From Bifidobacterium sp. ESL0704 (GTDB lineage: Bacteria; Actinomycetota; Actinomycetes; Actinomycetales; Bifidobacteriaceae): a DNA stretch of 64,000 nucleotides. Below are positions 34,884-44,962 of the stretch, piece after piece; within the stretch, counting starts at the first letter, position 1; each line of letters starts with the position of its first letter. Both the position numbers and the translations under genes were made by a program. The notes below the pieces were generated by a model. It made no database searches, was not told the origin of the DNA, and saw only the letters and a program-made list of their open reading frames with translations. Location: positions 682,001-746,000 of the forward strand of contig NZ_CP113929.1 in the NCBI RefSeq assembly GCF_029392075.1, written 5' to 3'.

Positions 34884-36212
34884 ATGAGTGATTCCATAGT
34901 CGCCAGCAAAGCCGATCGCCTTGCTAGGCATAATGCCGCGATAGAGGCGGCGGAAAAAGATCCAGCCTTAAGCCCCGAAACCGGTCAGAAGGTTCCCAAG
35001 AAGAAACTCGTGCGATTCGGCGCCGGATTCTTCATGTTTGGCGTTTTCTGGATGACGGGACTCGGCATCGTCTCGATCGTCCTGTTGCCGGAACACTACA
35101 AACAGGTGATCGGCATACGCCCTGATGTCCTGATCGGTTACGTCAATGCCTGCACCGCCGTGGCCTCTTTGGTCGCCAATCTCGTGTTCGGCACGTTCTC
35201 CGACCGCTCCCGTTCTCGTTTCGGTCGCCGCACCCCCTTTATTCTCCTCGGTGGCGTGCTCGGCGGTGTGATGCTCTTCCTGACGGGTACCACCAACAAC
35301 GCAGTGCTGCTCACTGTCTATTACTGCCTGTGCATGTTTGGCTTGAACTGCATGATCGCCCCGATGACGGCGACCATCTCGGACCGTATTCCTTCGGGGG
35401 TCCGAGGCACGATGTCCGCGTTCTACGGGGCCGGGTCCACTATCGGTTCGCCCATCGGCTCGCTTATCGGCGCGTTTTTCGTCACCAACCTGATCCCTGG
35501 CTTCGCGTTGGCCGGTGTGCTGATGTTCCTTGGCGGCATTGTCGCGGTCGTGCTCATTCCTCGTGAGGAATCGGCCGACTATCTGCCTGCTGCCGACAAG
35601 GGCTTCAAGGACGTGATCATGTCCTTCCGTCCGCCGAAGTTCTCGACGGGCCACGATTTCTACAAGGCGTTCGTCGGACGTCTGTGCATGCTTGTCAGCT
35701 ACCAGATGATCAGCGTCTACCAGATGTACATCGTCGAAAACTATGTCGGGCAGTCGGTCAAGCAGGCTGCGGCCACGATTTCGGTGATTTCGGTGATCAC
35801 CATGGTCGTCTCTCTGGTCGGCTCCATCGTCGCCGGTCCGTTCTCCGATTTCATCGGCCGCCGTAAGGTCCCGGTCGTTGTAGCCTCGGTGTGCTTCGCC
35901 ATCGGTATCGCGATGCCTTGGGTTCTGCCGACCACGACAGGCATGTACCTCTATGCCGCCATCGCCGGATTGGGGTATGGCGTCTACTCCTCGGTCGACC
36001 AGGCATTGCTCGTCGATGTGCTGCCGAACAAGGAAGAGGCGGGCAAGGACCTCGGCATTCTGAACCTCGCCACGACGTTGGGGCAGATGTGCGGGCCGCT
36101 GATCATGTCGAGCATCGTCGTCGCCGCCGGCTATTCGCTGGCGTTCCCGGTGGCCATCGCGCTGGCGTTGATCGGCTGCGTCTTCATCATGTGGATCAAA
36201 GGCGTGAAGTAG
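34884..36212 (+). CDS. MFS sugar porter of the glycosidase locus
   Basis: A 442-aa protein with twelve predicted membrane helices after a 40-residue charged N-terminus. The MFS A motif between helices 2 and 3 is GTFSDRSRSRFGRRTP, and a repeat of it lies after helix 8 (GPFSDFIGRRKVP). The block VDQALLVDVLPNKEEAGKDLG is nearly identical in the porter at 44963-46231. It resembles GPH/SLC45-type sugar porters. Position directly before GH30, GH42 and GH3 on the same strand suggests uptake of the oligosaccharide or glycoside that these enzymes hydrolyse inside the cell; none of them has a signal peptide. Confidence 0.85.
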   Translation: MSDSIVASKADRLARHNAAIEAAEKDPALSPETGQKVPKKKLVRFGAGFFMFGVFWMTGLGIVSIVLLPEHYKQVIGIRPDVLIGYVNACTAVASLVANLVFGTFSDRSRSRFGRRTPFILLGGVLGGVMLFLTGTTNNAVLLTVYYCLCMFGLNCMIAPMTATISDRIPSGVRGTMSAFYGAGSTIGSPIGSLIGAFFVTNLIPGFALAGVLMFLGGIVAVVLIPREESADYLPAADKGFKDVIMSFRPPKFSTGHDFYKAFVGRLCMLVSYQMISVYQMYIVENYVGQSVKQAAATISVISVITMVVSLVGSIVAGPFSDFIGRRKVPVVVASVCFAIGIAMPWVLPTTTGMYLYAAIAGLGYGVYSSVDQALLVDVLPNKEEAGKDLGILNLATTLGQMCGPLIMSSIVVAAGYSLAFPVAIALALIGCVFIMWIKGVK

Positions 36213-36338
36213 AAATTCGACAAGTCGTCGTTGCGACGGCCGGAATCGCCGTCAGTGCTTGACGGATTCGTGATGGTTCGGATCCGCCGGGCGCTGACGA
36301 ATCGTAGGATCAATAGGTTTTCAAAGGAAGGCAGAATC

Positions 36339-37712
36339 ATGACTGCAACATGGATTGCATCAACGCCTGATGCGAAATTAGTGGAGACGACGGTACGCTC
36401 CCCGCACGGCGATGGAGCTCAGAAAGAGGCGAACGGCAGCGATGCCGGCGGCTTGACACTCACCGGTGAGACGTTCCAGAAAGTGCGTGGCTTCGGCGGC
36501 TGCTTCAACGAGCTGGGTTGGCAGGCGCTCACCAAATACACCGACGCCGACACCGCCGAAACGGTGTTCCACGAGCTTTTCGGCCAAGATGAAATGAACT
36601 TCCGTTTCAACCGCGCACCCATCGGGGCTAACGATTTCGCCGAAGAGTGGTACAGCTACGACGAAACCGACGGCGACTACGACATGAGTCATTTCAGCGT
36701 CGAACACGACGACAAGACGTTGGTTCCCTATATCCAACGCGCGCAGAAATACCAGCCGGACATGCAGCTTTTCTCGAGCCCGTGGAGCCCGCCGACGTGG
36801 ATGAAATTCCCCAAGGCCTATAATTTCGGCCGCATCGTGATGACACCCGAAAACCTCACCGCCTACGCCAAGTATTTCGTGCGCTACGTCCAGGAATACG
36901 CCAAGCGCGGCATCAAGGTGACCCAGCTGCATGTGCAGAACGAGGTCTTCGCCGATCAGAAGTTCCCAAGCTGTTTGTGGTCGAGCCACGACCTCAAGGT
37001 CTTCATCCGCGATTACCTCGGACCGGCCTTCGAACGCGAGGGCATCGACACCGACATCTTCCTCGGGACGATGAACGGGCCGGAGGACATGTCGTGGACA
37101 GGCGGCGGTTACGGCATGAGCCTCAACAACTACAACCGCTTCATCGACGACATCCTCTTCGACGCCAAGGCGCGAGGCTATATCAAGGGCATCGGCTACC
37201 AGTGGGCCGGGCAGAACGCCATCGCGCGCACCCACGAATCGTGGCCGGAGCTCGAGCTTGAGCAGACCGAATCCGAATGCGGCACCGGCGACAACTCCTG
37301 GGACTACGCCGAATACGTGTTCCACCTGATGAACCACTACTTCCGTGCCGGCGCCACCGCCTACGTCTACTGGAACATGGTCTTGACCGAGATCCTGAGC
37401 ACGTGGGGATGGAAGCAGAACTCGCTCTACAGCATTGACTCCAAAACCGGCAGCTTGACGCGCAATCCGGAATACTACGTGATGCGCCACTTCTCCAAGT
37501 ATGTCAAGCCCGGTGCCGTACGGCTCGGCACGAGCGGACGCTTCAATTCGATGGGCATCGCCTTCCGCAATCCCGACGGCTCCATCGCCGTGGTGGTACA
37601 GAACGCGCTCGAGCGTCCGATCGATTTCAGTTTCACCGATCCGAGCGATGCAACGCATGCGGTGGCCGCGACTCTGGCCCCGCGCTCGTTCAACACCTTC
37701 GTTATCGACTGA
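36339..37712 (+). CDS. GH30-family beta-glycosidase
   Basis: A 457-aa glycoside hydrolase of family 30 (glucosylceramidase-like). Visible blocks are RGFGGCFNELGWQAL (50-64), FNRAPIGANDFAEEWYS, FSSPWSPPTWMK, HVQNE with probable acid/base E202, and EQTESECG with probable nucleophile E311. The C-terminus forms the accessory beta-sandwich (GMAFRN-type block as GIAFRNPDGSIAVVVQN). No signal peptide, so intracellular. The open frame runs 36 codons upstream, but ATG 36339 has AAAGGAAGG 7 bases before it. Bifidobacterial members cleave beta-1,6-glucosides, beta-glucosides or beta-xylosides; the exact bond here is unknown. It is the second gene of the sugar operon. Confidence 0.9.
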   Translation: MTATWIASTPDAKLVETTVRSPHGDGAQKEANGSDAGGLTLTGETFQKVRGFGGCFNELGWQALTKYTDADTAETVFHELFGQDEMNFRFNRAPIGANDFAEEWYSYDETDGDYDMSHFSVEHDDKTLVPYIQRAQKYQPDMQLFSSPWSPPTWMKFPKAYNFGRIVMTPENLTAYAKYFVRYVQEYAKRGIKVTQLHVQNEVFADQKFPSCLWSSHDLKVFIRDYLGPAFEREGIDTDIFLGTMNGPEDMSWTGGGYGMSLNNYNRFIDDILFDAKARGYIKGIGYQWAGQNAIARTHESWPELELEQTESECGTGDNSWDYAEYVFHLMNHYFRAGATAYVYWNMVLTEILSTWGWKQNSLYSIDSKTGSLTRNPEYYVMRHFSKYVKPGAVRLGTSGRFNSMGIAFRNPDGSIAVVVQNALERPIDFSFTDPSDATHAVAATLAPRSFNTFVID

Positions 37713-37855
37713 AAGTTACGATAACAAGGTGCAATAACCACTGATGCAATTTGCGGGTACGGTCGCTGCCTTTCGTCGACAGAGGCCGTGCCTGCATCCT
37801 ATTATTTTTATTGCGTATTCAATGAAGACGATACGTAAGGCAAGGATGAACCAAT

Positions 37856-40039
37856 ATGATCGAAGCGAACACAACGGCAAAGCTGCCGGACAGGATTCTT
37901 TTCGGAGCGGCGTATTACGACGAGTACATGCCGAAAGACCTTGACCGGGTCGAGACGGATATGGAGATGATGCGGCATATCGGCATCAACACCATTCGCA
38001 TCGCCGAATCGACGTGGAGCACCTGTGAGCCGCAGCCCGGCATCTTCGATTTCTCGCATGTCGATCGCGTGCTCGAGGCCGCACGGAAGCACGGCATTTC
38101 GGTTATCGTGGGCACGCCGACCTATGCCGTGCCGACCTGGCTGGTGCGCATGCATCCCGACGTGCTCGCCGTGACTGCCAATGGTCCCGGCAAATACGGT
38201 GCCCGCCAGATTATGGATATCGTCAATCCTTCGTACCGTTATTACGCCGAACGGGTCATCAGAAAGCTGATCGCCCACGTCGCCCAGAATCCCGCGGTCA
38301 TCGGCTATCAGGTCGACAACGAGACGAAATACTATGACTGCGTCTCGCCGGATATGCAGGCGCTTTTCGTGAAGTATCTGCGCAAGCGTTTCGACGACAA
38401 TCTCGACGATCTCAATGCCGCGTTCGGGCTCGACTACTGGTCGAACCGCATCAACGCCTGGGAGGATTTTCCCGACGTGACCGGTGCCATCAACGAGTCG
38501 TTGCGTGCGCAGTTCGACAAGTTCCGTCGCTCGCAAGTGGCGCAATACCTGGCTTGGCAGGCCGATATCGTACGTCAATACGCCCGGAGCGACCAGTTCA
38601 TCACCCATAATTTCGACTACGAATGGCGCGGCTACTCCTTCGGCGTGCAGCCGGCGGTCGACCATTTCAAGGCGGCCCAGGCGCTCGACGTCGCCGGCGT
38701 CGACATCTATCACCCCACCGAAGACGGGCTGACCGGCAAGGAAATCGCGTTCGGCGGCGATATGGCCCGTTCGATCAAAGGCGGGCAGAACTATTTGGTA
38801 TTGGAAACCGAGGCGCAAGGTCAGCACGGCTGGTTGCCGTATCCCGGCCAGCTTCGCCTTCAGGCCTACAGCCATCTGGCCAGCGGTGCCGACAGCGTGA
38901 TGTACTGGCATTGGCACTCCATCCACAACTCTTTCGAGACCTACTGGAAAGGCCTGCTGAGCCATGATCTCGAGCCGAACCCGACCTACGAGGAAGCCGG
39001 CGTCTTCGGGCGCGAGGTCGCCAGGCCCGAAGTGCAGGACCGGCTCAAGCATTTGCACAAACGCAATCAGGTCGCCATCATGGTCTCCAACGAGGCGTTG
39101 ACGGCGCTCGATTGGTTCACGCTGGAAACCGGTTTCCCGGCCGGCGGCGGGCTGCGGTATAACGACATCGTCCGAATGTATTACGATGCATTGTTCGAGC
39201 TGAACATCGAAGCCGATTTCGTGGCCACGGATGCCGATGTCGAAACGCTGGGCCAGTACCGGCTCGTGGTGACCCCGGCGCTCTATTGCGCCCCGCAGCA
39301 CACCATCGACACGTTGCGGGCCTATGTCAAGGCGGGCGGCCATTTGCTTTCCTCGCTTCGTTCGTTCGTCGCCAATGACGATGTCACGGTTTGGCACGAT
39401 CCGGCCCCGCACGGCCTCACCGATGTGTTCGGGATGAGCTACAACCAGTTCACGAGGCCCAATGGCGTCGGTGTCGTGGCCGCGGCTGCCGACGGCGGTT
39501 CCGGAACCGTTGCCGCGTCGAAGGCGGCGACGGCGGCGACGCCAGGTGAGGCCAAGGCCGAAGCGCTGATCGAATTGCTCAAACCCAACGACGAGGATAC
39601 GCAGGTTCTGGCCGGCTACCATCATCCGTCCTGGAACGCCTACGCGGCGATCACCCGCCATGCCTTCGGATCCGGTTGGGCGCAATGGGTCGGAACCGTA
39701 CTCGATGCCGACGCGACCCGCAAGGTCGTCCGCGGGGCTGCTGAAGCCGCCGGCGTCGAGGCGCTGGGTGCCGATCTGGCCGGAAGGGTGAGTGTGCGGG
39801 TCGGGTTCGACCAGAACGGCGAACGCGTCGTTTACTTCCTGAACTATTCGCCCGAACCGGTCTCATTCGCCTCGCCGATATCCGGCAAGGTGATTGTCGG
39901 CGGCATCACCGTCGCCGCAGACGGTTCGGCGGTGGAGGACCGTGCGTCCGGTCCGGTGGCTGGGACGTGCGTCGCAACCGGAGACGAATTGACGATCGGA
40001 GCCTGGAATCTGATCGTCGCCGTTACCGAAGAAGCGTGA
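37856..40039 (+). CDS. GH42-family beta-galactosidase
   Basis: A 727-aa cytoplasmic GH42 enzyme. The A domain begins FGAAYYDEYMP and shows VDNE with probable acid/base E156. The segment LVLETEAQGQ contains the probable nucleophile (about E317), and MYWHWHSIHN follows. The trimerisation domain (about 395-620) and a C-terminal beta domain follow, with an Ala-rich insertion (AAADGGSGTVAASKAATAAT region) near residue 545. AAGGA lies 9 bases before the ATG. In bifidobacteria GH42 enzymes act on beta-1,4, beta-1,6 or beta-1,3 galactosides of milk or plant origin; a plant galactoside is plausible beside GH30 and GH3, but that is inference. Confidence 0.93.
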   Translation: MIEANTTAKLPDRILFGAAYYDEYMPKDLDRVETDMEMMRHIGINTIRIAESTWSTCEPQPGIFDFSHVDRVLEAARKHGISVIVGTPTYAVPTWLVRMHPDVLAVTANGPGKYGARQIMDIVNPSYRYYAERVIRKLIAHVAQNPAVIGYQVDNETKYYDCVSPDMQALFVKYLRKRFDDNLDDLNAAFGLDYWSNRINAWEDFPDVTGAINESLRAQFDKFRRSQVAQYLAWQADIVRQYARSDQFITHNFDYEWRGYSFGVQPAVDHFKAAQALDVAGVDIYHPTEDGLTGKEIAFGGDMARSIKGGQNYLVLETEAQGQHGWLPYPGQLRLQAYSHLASGADSVMYWHWHSIHNSFETYWKGLLSHDLEPNPTYEEAGVFGREVARPEVQDRLKHLHKRNQVAIMVSNEALTALDWFTLETGFPAGGGLRYNDIVRMYYDALFELNIEADFVATDADVETLGQYRLVVTPALYCAPQHTIDTLRAYVKAGGHLLSSLRSFVANDDVTVWHDPAPHGLTDVFGMSYNQFTRPNGVGVVAAAADGGSGTVAASKAATAATPGEAKAEALIELLKPNDEDTQVLAGYHHPSWNAYAAITRHAFGSGWAQWVGTVLDADATRKVVRGAAEAAGVEALGADLAGRVSVRVGFDQNGERVVYFLNYSPEPVSFASPISGKVIVGGITVAADGSAVEDRASGPVAGTCVATGDELTIGAWNLIVAVTEEA

Positions 40040-40148
40040 TACCGGTGCATAGATGCCCGCCGGTAGGCAAGGGGTTGATTCGGTGCGAATCGGGCCTTGC
40101 TGCCGCAACGATATGATTTTTATAAAGCACACTTGAAAGTCAGGGATA

Positions 40149-42533
40149 ATGACAATGACTGCCAACGAACAATTACCGTACCAGAACCCGAACCTCAGCG
40201 ACGGCGAACGCATCTGCGACCTCCTCGGGCGCATGACGCTCGAAGAGAAGGTCGGCCAGATGCTGCAGCTCGACGCCAGGGGCGGCAACCTCAAGCATCT
40301 CATCGTCGAGCGTCATGTCGGTTCGATTCTGCACACCCGGCCGTCCGATTTGCCCAAGGCCGCCGAGATGGTACGCAAGAAGACCAGACTCGGCATCCCG
40401 CTGGTCATCGGCGATGATTGCATCCACGGTTATTCGTTCTGGGAAGGCGCGACGATCTACCCCGAACAGCTGGGCATGGCCTCCTCCTGGGATCCGGCGA
40501 AGGTCGAGAAGATGGCACGCGCCACCGCTGAAGAGGTCTCGGCGACCGGCGTGCACTGGACCTTCTCTCCGGTGCTCTGCATTTCCCGCGATACCCGATG
40601 GGGTCGTGTGGGCGAGACCTTCGGCGAAGACCCGACGCTGATCGGCGAGTTCGCCTCGGCCATGGTACGTGGCTATCAGGGTGGTGCCAAAGCGGGCGAA
40701 CCGCTCTCCCGCGACGCCATCCTGGCCTGTGCCAAGCATTTCGCCGGTTATTCGGAAACGCAGGGCGGGCGCGACGCCAGTGAAGCCGATTTGTCGCATC
40801 GCAAACTTGCCTCGTGGTTCCTGCCGCCGTTCGAGCGGGTCGCGCGTGAAGGCGTCGGCACGTTCATGCTCGGCTACGAGTCCATCGAAGGGGTTCCGGT
40901 GACTTTCAACCACTGGCTCTTGAGCGACAAGCTTCGCGGCGACTGGGGCTACAAGGGCATGCTGGTCACCGATTGGGATAACGTGGGCCGCTCGGTCTGG
41001 GAGCAGAAGGTCAAGCCCGATTTCGTCCATGCCGCGGCCGATGCCGTCAAGGCCGGCAACGATCTGGTGATGACCACACCGCAATTCTACGAAGGCGCGA
41101 TCGAGGCGGTCAGGTCGGGGCTGCTCGACGAGTCCGCGATTGACGAGGCGGTCTCGAGAATTCTCGCCGTGAAGTTCCGTCTGGGGCTTTTCGAGGACCC
41201 TCGTCTGCCTGATCGCCAGCGCATCGACGCGGTTATCGGCAATGACGCACATCGCCAGACGAATCTTGAACTGACGCGCGAATCGGTGGTGCTGCTGCGC
41301 AACGGTTCGGCCGCTTGGCATGCCGGTGGCGCTCATGGTGTTCGTGGCGTGAAGAAGCCGGGCAAGCCCGTGCTGCCACTTGACGCGAAATCCCTCTCTC
41401 GTATCGCCGTTGTCGGCCCGCTTGCCGATGACGCGCAGACGCAGCTGGGCGACTGGGCCGGCAACTCCGGCCAGGTCTCCTGGATGCCCAAGGGCCAGCC
41501 ACGGGGCATGATCACAACCGTGGTCGACGGATTGCGTGCGCTCGGCCAAAACGGCTTGGGTACCGGCTGCAATCAGGATGGCAGCACTTTCGAGGTGAGG
41601 TATTCGCGTGGCGCCGACGTGGTGGTGCTTGAAGACGATCCGGACGGCCCGGTGTTCCCCGACGGCCAGCCGCGTCCGAAGGTCGCGTTCCCGGCCCCCT
41701 TCGATCAGGGGCTGCTTGATGAGGCCGTGGACAACGCGCGTCAATCGGACGCCGTGGTTGCCGTGGTCGGCGACACCCTTCCGCTGATCGGTGAGAGCTG
41801 TTCCACCGCGACTCTGGAGCTGCAAGGCGGACAGATCGCGTTGCTGGACGCGCTCGCGGACGTTACCAAGGCTCAAAACAAGCCGTTTGTCGTCGTGCTG
41901 CTGAGTTCGAAGCCGCAGGTGCTTCCCGACAGCGCCCTGAACGCCGACGCCTTGCTCTGGGCGCCGAGCCCGGGCATGGAAGGCGGTCGTGCCGTCGCCG
42001 AGATCCTGATGGGCGTCACCGCTCCCAGCGCTCGCCTGCCGATCACCTTCCCGCGTCACGCCGGTCAGCTCCCTGTATATTACAACCAGATTCGCGGCCA
42101 GCACGCCTGGCGTTACGCCGACCTCACCCAGGACCCGGCCTTCGCGTTCGGTGAAGGCTTGGGCTACACCACTTTCACCTATCGCAAGCCGAAGATCGAG
42201 GACGGGAATACGCCGTTCGGCATGGACGATACGTTGCATGTCTCGGTGGACGTCACCAACACCGGCAAGCGCGAAGGCACCGAAGTGGTGCAGGCCTATA
42301 TCGGCGACCTGGTCACTTCGGTCAGCTGGACCGACCGCGAGCTCAAGGCGTTCCGCAGAGTGACGTTGAAGCCGGGGGAGACGAAGAGCGTCACGCTCGA
42401 CATCCCCGTTTCGGCATGCTCCATCGTCGACGCCGACGCCAACCGCATCGTCGAGCCGGGCGAATTCGAGCTGCTGGTCGGCCATTCCTCCCGTCGTCGC
42501 GATCTGAAGCGCACCACATTCACGGTTGAGTGA
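40149..42533 (+). CDS. GH3-family beta-glucosidase
   Basis: A 794-aa cytoplasmic GH3 enzyme. The barrel domain contains EEKVGQMLQLD, GDDCIHG, SPVLCISRDTRWGRVGE, KHFAGYSETQGGRD and MLVTDWDNVG with the probable nucleophile D275. The alpha/beta sandwich domain (about 400-650) and a C-terminal Fn3-like domain (from TLHVSVDVTNTGKREGTE) complete the standard three-domain form. It is the last gene of the TetR-MFS-GH30-GH42-GH3 series and is followed by a perfect 21-bp terminator. It probably removes terminal beta-glucose or beta-xylose from imported oligosaccharides. Confidence 0.93.
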   Translation: MTMTANEQLPYQNPNLSDGERICDLLGRMTLEEKVGQMLQLDARGGNLKHLIVERHVGSILHTRPSDLPKAAEMVRKKTRLGIPLVIGDDCIHGYSFWEGATIYPEQLGMASSWDPAKVEKMARATAEEVSATGVHWTFSPVLCISRDTRWGRVGETFGEDPTLIGEFASAMVRGYQGGAKAGEPLSRDAILACAKHFAGYSETQGGRDASEADLSHRKLASWFLPPFERVAREGVGTFMLGYESIEGVPVTFNHWLLSDKLRGDWGYKGMLVTDWDNVGRSVWEQKVKPDFVHAAADAVKAGNDLVMTTPQFYEGAIEAVRSGLLDESAIDEAVSRILAVKFRLGLFEDPRLPDRQRIDAVIGNDAHRQTNLELTRESVVLLRNGSAAWHAGGAHGVRGVKKPGKPVLPLDAKSLSRIAVVGPLADDAQTQLGDWAGNSGQVSWMPKGQPRGMITTVVDGLRALGQNGLGTGCNQDGSTFEVRYSRGADVVVLEDDPDGPVFPDGQPRPKVAFPAPFDQGLLDEAVDNARQSDAVVAVVGDTLPLIGESCSTATLELQGGQIALLDALADVTKAQNKPFVVVLLSSKPQVLPDSALNADALLWAPSPGMEGGRAVAEILMGVTAPSARLPITFPRHAGQLPVYYNQIRGQHAWRYADLTQDPAFAFGEGLGYTTFTYRKPKIEDGNTPFGMDDTLHVSVDVTNTGKREGTEVVQAYIGDLVTSVSWTDRELKAFRRVTLKPGETKSVTLDIPVSACSIVDADANRIVEPGEFELLVGHSSRRRDLKRTTFTVE

Positions 42534-42576
42534 TCGCCAGAGAGCGGATATGGGCCCGCTCCCACGATGATTGCTG

Positions 42577-42632
42577 AATGCCGCCATATTGAAGCCGCTC
42601 GGTCTGGTCACCGGCTTCAATATGGCGGCATT
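42577..42632 (+). terminator. Perfect 21-bp terminator ending the sugar operon
   Basis: Arms 42577-42597 and 42612-42632 are exact complements with a 14-base loop, just after the GH3 gene. Confidence 0.85.
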
Positions 42633-42873
42633 ACCGGATTCCGACATTTTTGGGTTACTGAGAGACTCTGAGAGGCCCCAAATGGCGGGGTCGCTGGTTG
42701 CTGCAGGCGGGGCGGCGGGTGTGTAAAGCGCTTCTCGGCGGTTTCCGGTCCCTTTGCGGTTGGGGCATGATGGCATGGAGCTCAATGGTATCGCATCGGC
42801 GCTGGGGCGGGGAGCGGTGCGCGGCTTGCGTAATCGGCTCGTCGATTGGCCCAAAGCGCATACGATAAAAGAT

Positions 42874-44148
42874 ATGAACACTACTCCACGGGTGAATTAT
42901 GCGCATCTCGGCGCCAAGATCAACAGCAAGCATGTGGCCAGTCTGCTGCATTTCTTTGTCTCCGGCGCCAAGCCCGAACGCGACGACGGCTACGGCGTCG
43001 AGATCGAGCACCTTCCTGTGCGTAACGGCAGCGATCAGGCGGTTAGCTATGCCGAAGCCAACGGCATCGAAACGCTTTTACAACGCTTGCGGCCCTATTA
43101 TGACCCCGACAAGGAATTCGTCGAGGACGGCCATCTGCTGGGCCTTGCCCGACCCGGCATCGCTTTGTCGCTGGAGCCGGGCGGCCAATTCGAGACCTCG
43201 ATCGGCGTGTTGCATACGCCGCAGGAACTGCTTGATATCTACGCAGGATTCCGCGCCGAAATCAACCCCATCCTTGACGATCTGGGATTTCGCCTGATCA
43301 ATTACGGCTATCAGCCGGTCACGAGTTTTGCGGACATCACAATCAATCCCAAGCGTCGCTACGCGGCGATGAACGAGTATCTGGGCCATGTCGGCTCGTA
43401 CGGGCCCTGCATGATGCGCTGCTCGGCCTCCACCCAGGTGAGCATCGATTACAGTGACGAGGCCGATGCCATCGCCAAAATGCGTGTCGGCACGGCGTTG
43501 GGGCCGATCATCTCCATGTTCTTCCGCAATTCCCCGTATTTTGAAGGTGCGCGCAATCCCTTCCCGCTGCTGCGCCAACGCATCTGGGACAAGGCCGACC
43601 CGCAACGCGCCGGCATCACGCCGGGGCTTTTCGACCCGCGCTTCGGCTGGGAGGATTACGCCCGTGACATCTTGGCCACGCCGATGATGTTCGCCGACCT
43701 GACGCACACGCCGGAAGCCGCGAACTTAAGCGAAGACAGGCAGGAATTCGTCGCCTTCAGGCGCAATGCCGCCGATATCTACCCCGACCGTGAGCTCAAT
43801 GCATACGAGGTCGGCCATATCCTTTCGACGCATTTCAACGATGTGAGGCTCAAGAATTTCGTGGAGCTGCGGCACTGGGACTCGCTGCCGATCGAGCGCG
43901 CGGAACTGTTGACGCAAGCCGTGAAGAACGTCTTTTATGACGATGCCAATTTTGCCCGCTGGAAGTCTTTCGCCGAAGGGCTTTCCGTCGTCGACGTCGA
44001 GCTGGCGAAGGACGATCTGCAGGCGCACGGCATGGCGGCACGGCCTTTCGGCAAGTCTATGGACGAATGGCAGGACGCACTCGGGCTTGAAGACACCCGT
44101 GCCGACATCCCCGGCGATCCGGTTCATCCCGAGGTGTTTCAGCGGTGA
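42874..44148 (+). CDS. Glutamate-cysteine ligase family protein (GCS2 type)
   Basis: A 424-aa ATP-dependent ligase of the GCS2/plant-type gamma-glutamylcysteine synthetase family. Blocks are RPGIALSLEPGGQFETSIG (substrate and metal-binding glutamates), YGPCMMRCSASTQVSIDY, and FEGARNPFPLLRQRIW near the middle. It would join glutamate and cysteine to gamma-glutamylcysteine. A downstream glutathione synthetase was not seen, so the end product may be gamma-glutamylcysteine itself or another thiol (inference). The frame is open 40 codons upstream; ATG 42874 begins the natural MNTTPRVNY start, but lacks a clear Shine-Dalgarno. It is convergent with the TetR gene. Confidence 0.85.
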   Translation: MNTTPRVNYAHLGAKINSKHVASLLHFFVSGAKPERDDGYGVEIEHLPVRNGSDQAVSYAEANGIETLLQRLRPYYDPDKEFVEDGHLLGLARPGIALSLEPGGQFETSIGVLHTPQELLDIYAGFRAEINPILDDLGFRLINYGYQPVTSFADITINPKRRYAAMNEYLGHVGSYGPCMMRCSASTQVSIDYSDEADAIAKMRVGTALGPIISMFFRNSPYFEGARNPFPLLRQRIWDKADPQRAGITPGLFDPRFGWEDYARDILATPMMFADLTHTPEAANLSEDRQEFVAFRRNAADIYPDRELNAYEVGHILSTHFNDVRLKNFVELRHWDSLPIERAELLTQAVKNVFYDDANFARWKSFAEGLSVVDVELAKDDLQAHGMAARPFGKSMDEWQDALGLEDTRADIPGDPVHPEVFQR

Positions 44149-44190
44149 GACCCATATTTTTCCACGAGTCCGGAAAAGTATGAGACCGGC

Positions 44191-44793
44191 CTACCGATAT
44201 CCTTCCCACATCGGCATCGGCATCAATTCGGCTTCGCACTCGGCCCACATCTCGTTCAAGTCTCGTTCGGGGGCGCGCAGCCACCGCAGCTGGATGCCGT
44301 CCATCATGCTGAATCCGGCCTGAAGCAGATGTTCGATATTGGTGTTTTCGGGAACATGCCAAGGAATCTGCAGCATCTCCGCCAGCAGGTTTTGGTCGCG
44401 TTTTTTGAAGTATTCATGTGCCGGATGCTTTGAATCGATGGCTTCCGCGTCCAGGGTGGAGAACATGTGGACCTGTTCGGGCCGCTTGGCGTTGATGGCC
44501 ACGACCTCGCGCCACATTCGCGCCACGTTCGGCCTGTCGTTCATTCTGAAATGATCCATGATGGCTTCGGTGCCCGGGTCGTATATCTCGTCGAGAACAA
44601 TATTGAGCAGCCCCTCTTTGCTGCCTACGTGATGGAGCACTCCGGCCTTGGTCATTCCCACGCTGTTGGCGATTTTCTGCAATGAAGTGCCGTAATACCC
44701 GCGTTGTCCGAACGAAACGACGGCGGCATTGAGTATCGCCGTGCGGCTATCGGTGCCGTTGTCGTGTTTCTTGGTGTGGGAAAAATGCAGCAT
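44191..44793 (-). CDS. TetR-family transcriptional regulator (second of a paralogous pair)
   Basis: A 200-aa regulator with the helix-turn-helix AAVVSFGQRGYYGTSLQKIA then SVGMTKAGVLHHVGSKEGLL (about 20-65). The C-terminal block MMDGIQLRWLRAPERDLNEM is shared with the TetR at 33859-34491. GAGG precedes the ATG. It lies downstream of the MFS porter at 44963 on the same strand, behind a hairpin. It likely controls that porter through the palindrome at 46267-46282 (inference). Confidence 0.9.
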   Translation of the reverse strand: MLHFSHTKKHDNGTDSRTAILNAAVVSFGQRGYYGTSLQKIANSVGMTKAGVLHHVGSKEGLLNIVLDEIYDPGTEAIMDHFRMNDRPNVARMWREVVAINAKRPEQVHMFSTLDAEAIDSKHPAHEYFKKRDQNLLAEMLQIPWHVPENTNIEHLLQAGFSMMDGIQLRWLRAPERDLNEMWAECEAELMPMPMWEGYR

Positions 44794-44905
44794 GGTTGGA
44801 AGGCCTCTTTTATATATGACCGGTTTTTATTATCCTCTGAGAGCTAGACCGAATGTGGCTTGTTGTATATCTCTTGCACGCAAATGATATTCGCGGTCGG
44901 CATAT

Positions 44906-44947
44906 AGCGATGCCGTGCCCTGATGGAATCGAGGACACGGCATCGCT
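44906..44947 (-). terminator. Hairpin between the MFS porter and TetR genes
   Basis: Perfect 12-bp arms (44906-44917, 44936-44947) with an 18-base loop and no T run; a weak terminator or processing hairpin. A CGGTCGG half-site (44894-44900) like that in the MFS operator lies just beyond it, upstream of tetR. Confidence 0.5.
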
Positions 44948-44962
44948 GGCAATGGTTCGACG

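Noticed and set aside
40173..42881. A 902-codon open frame antisense to the GH3 gene
   Set aside because: The GH3 enzyme is complete on the other strand; the antisense frame is a codon-bias artefact and crosses a terminator.
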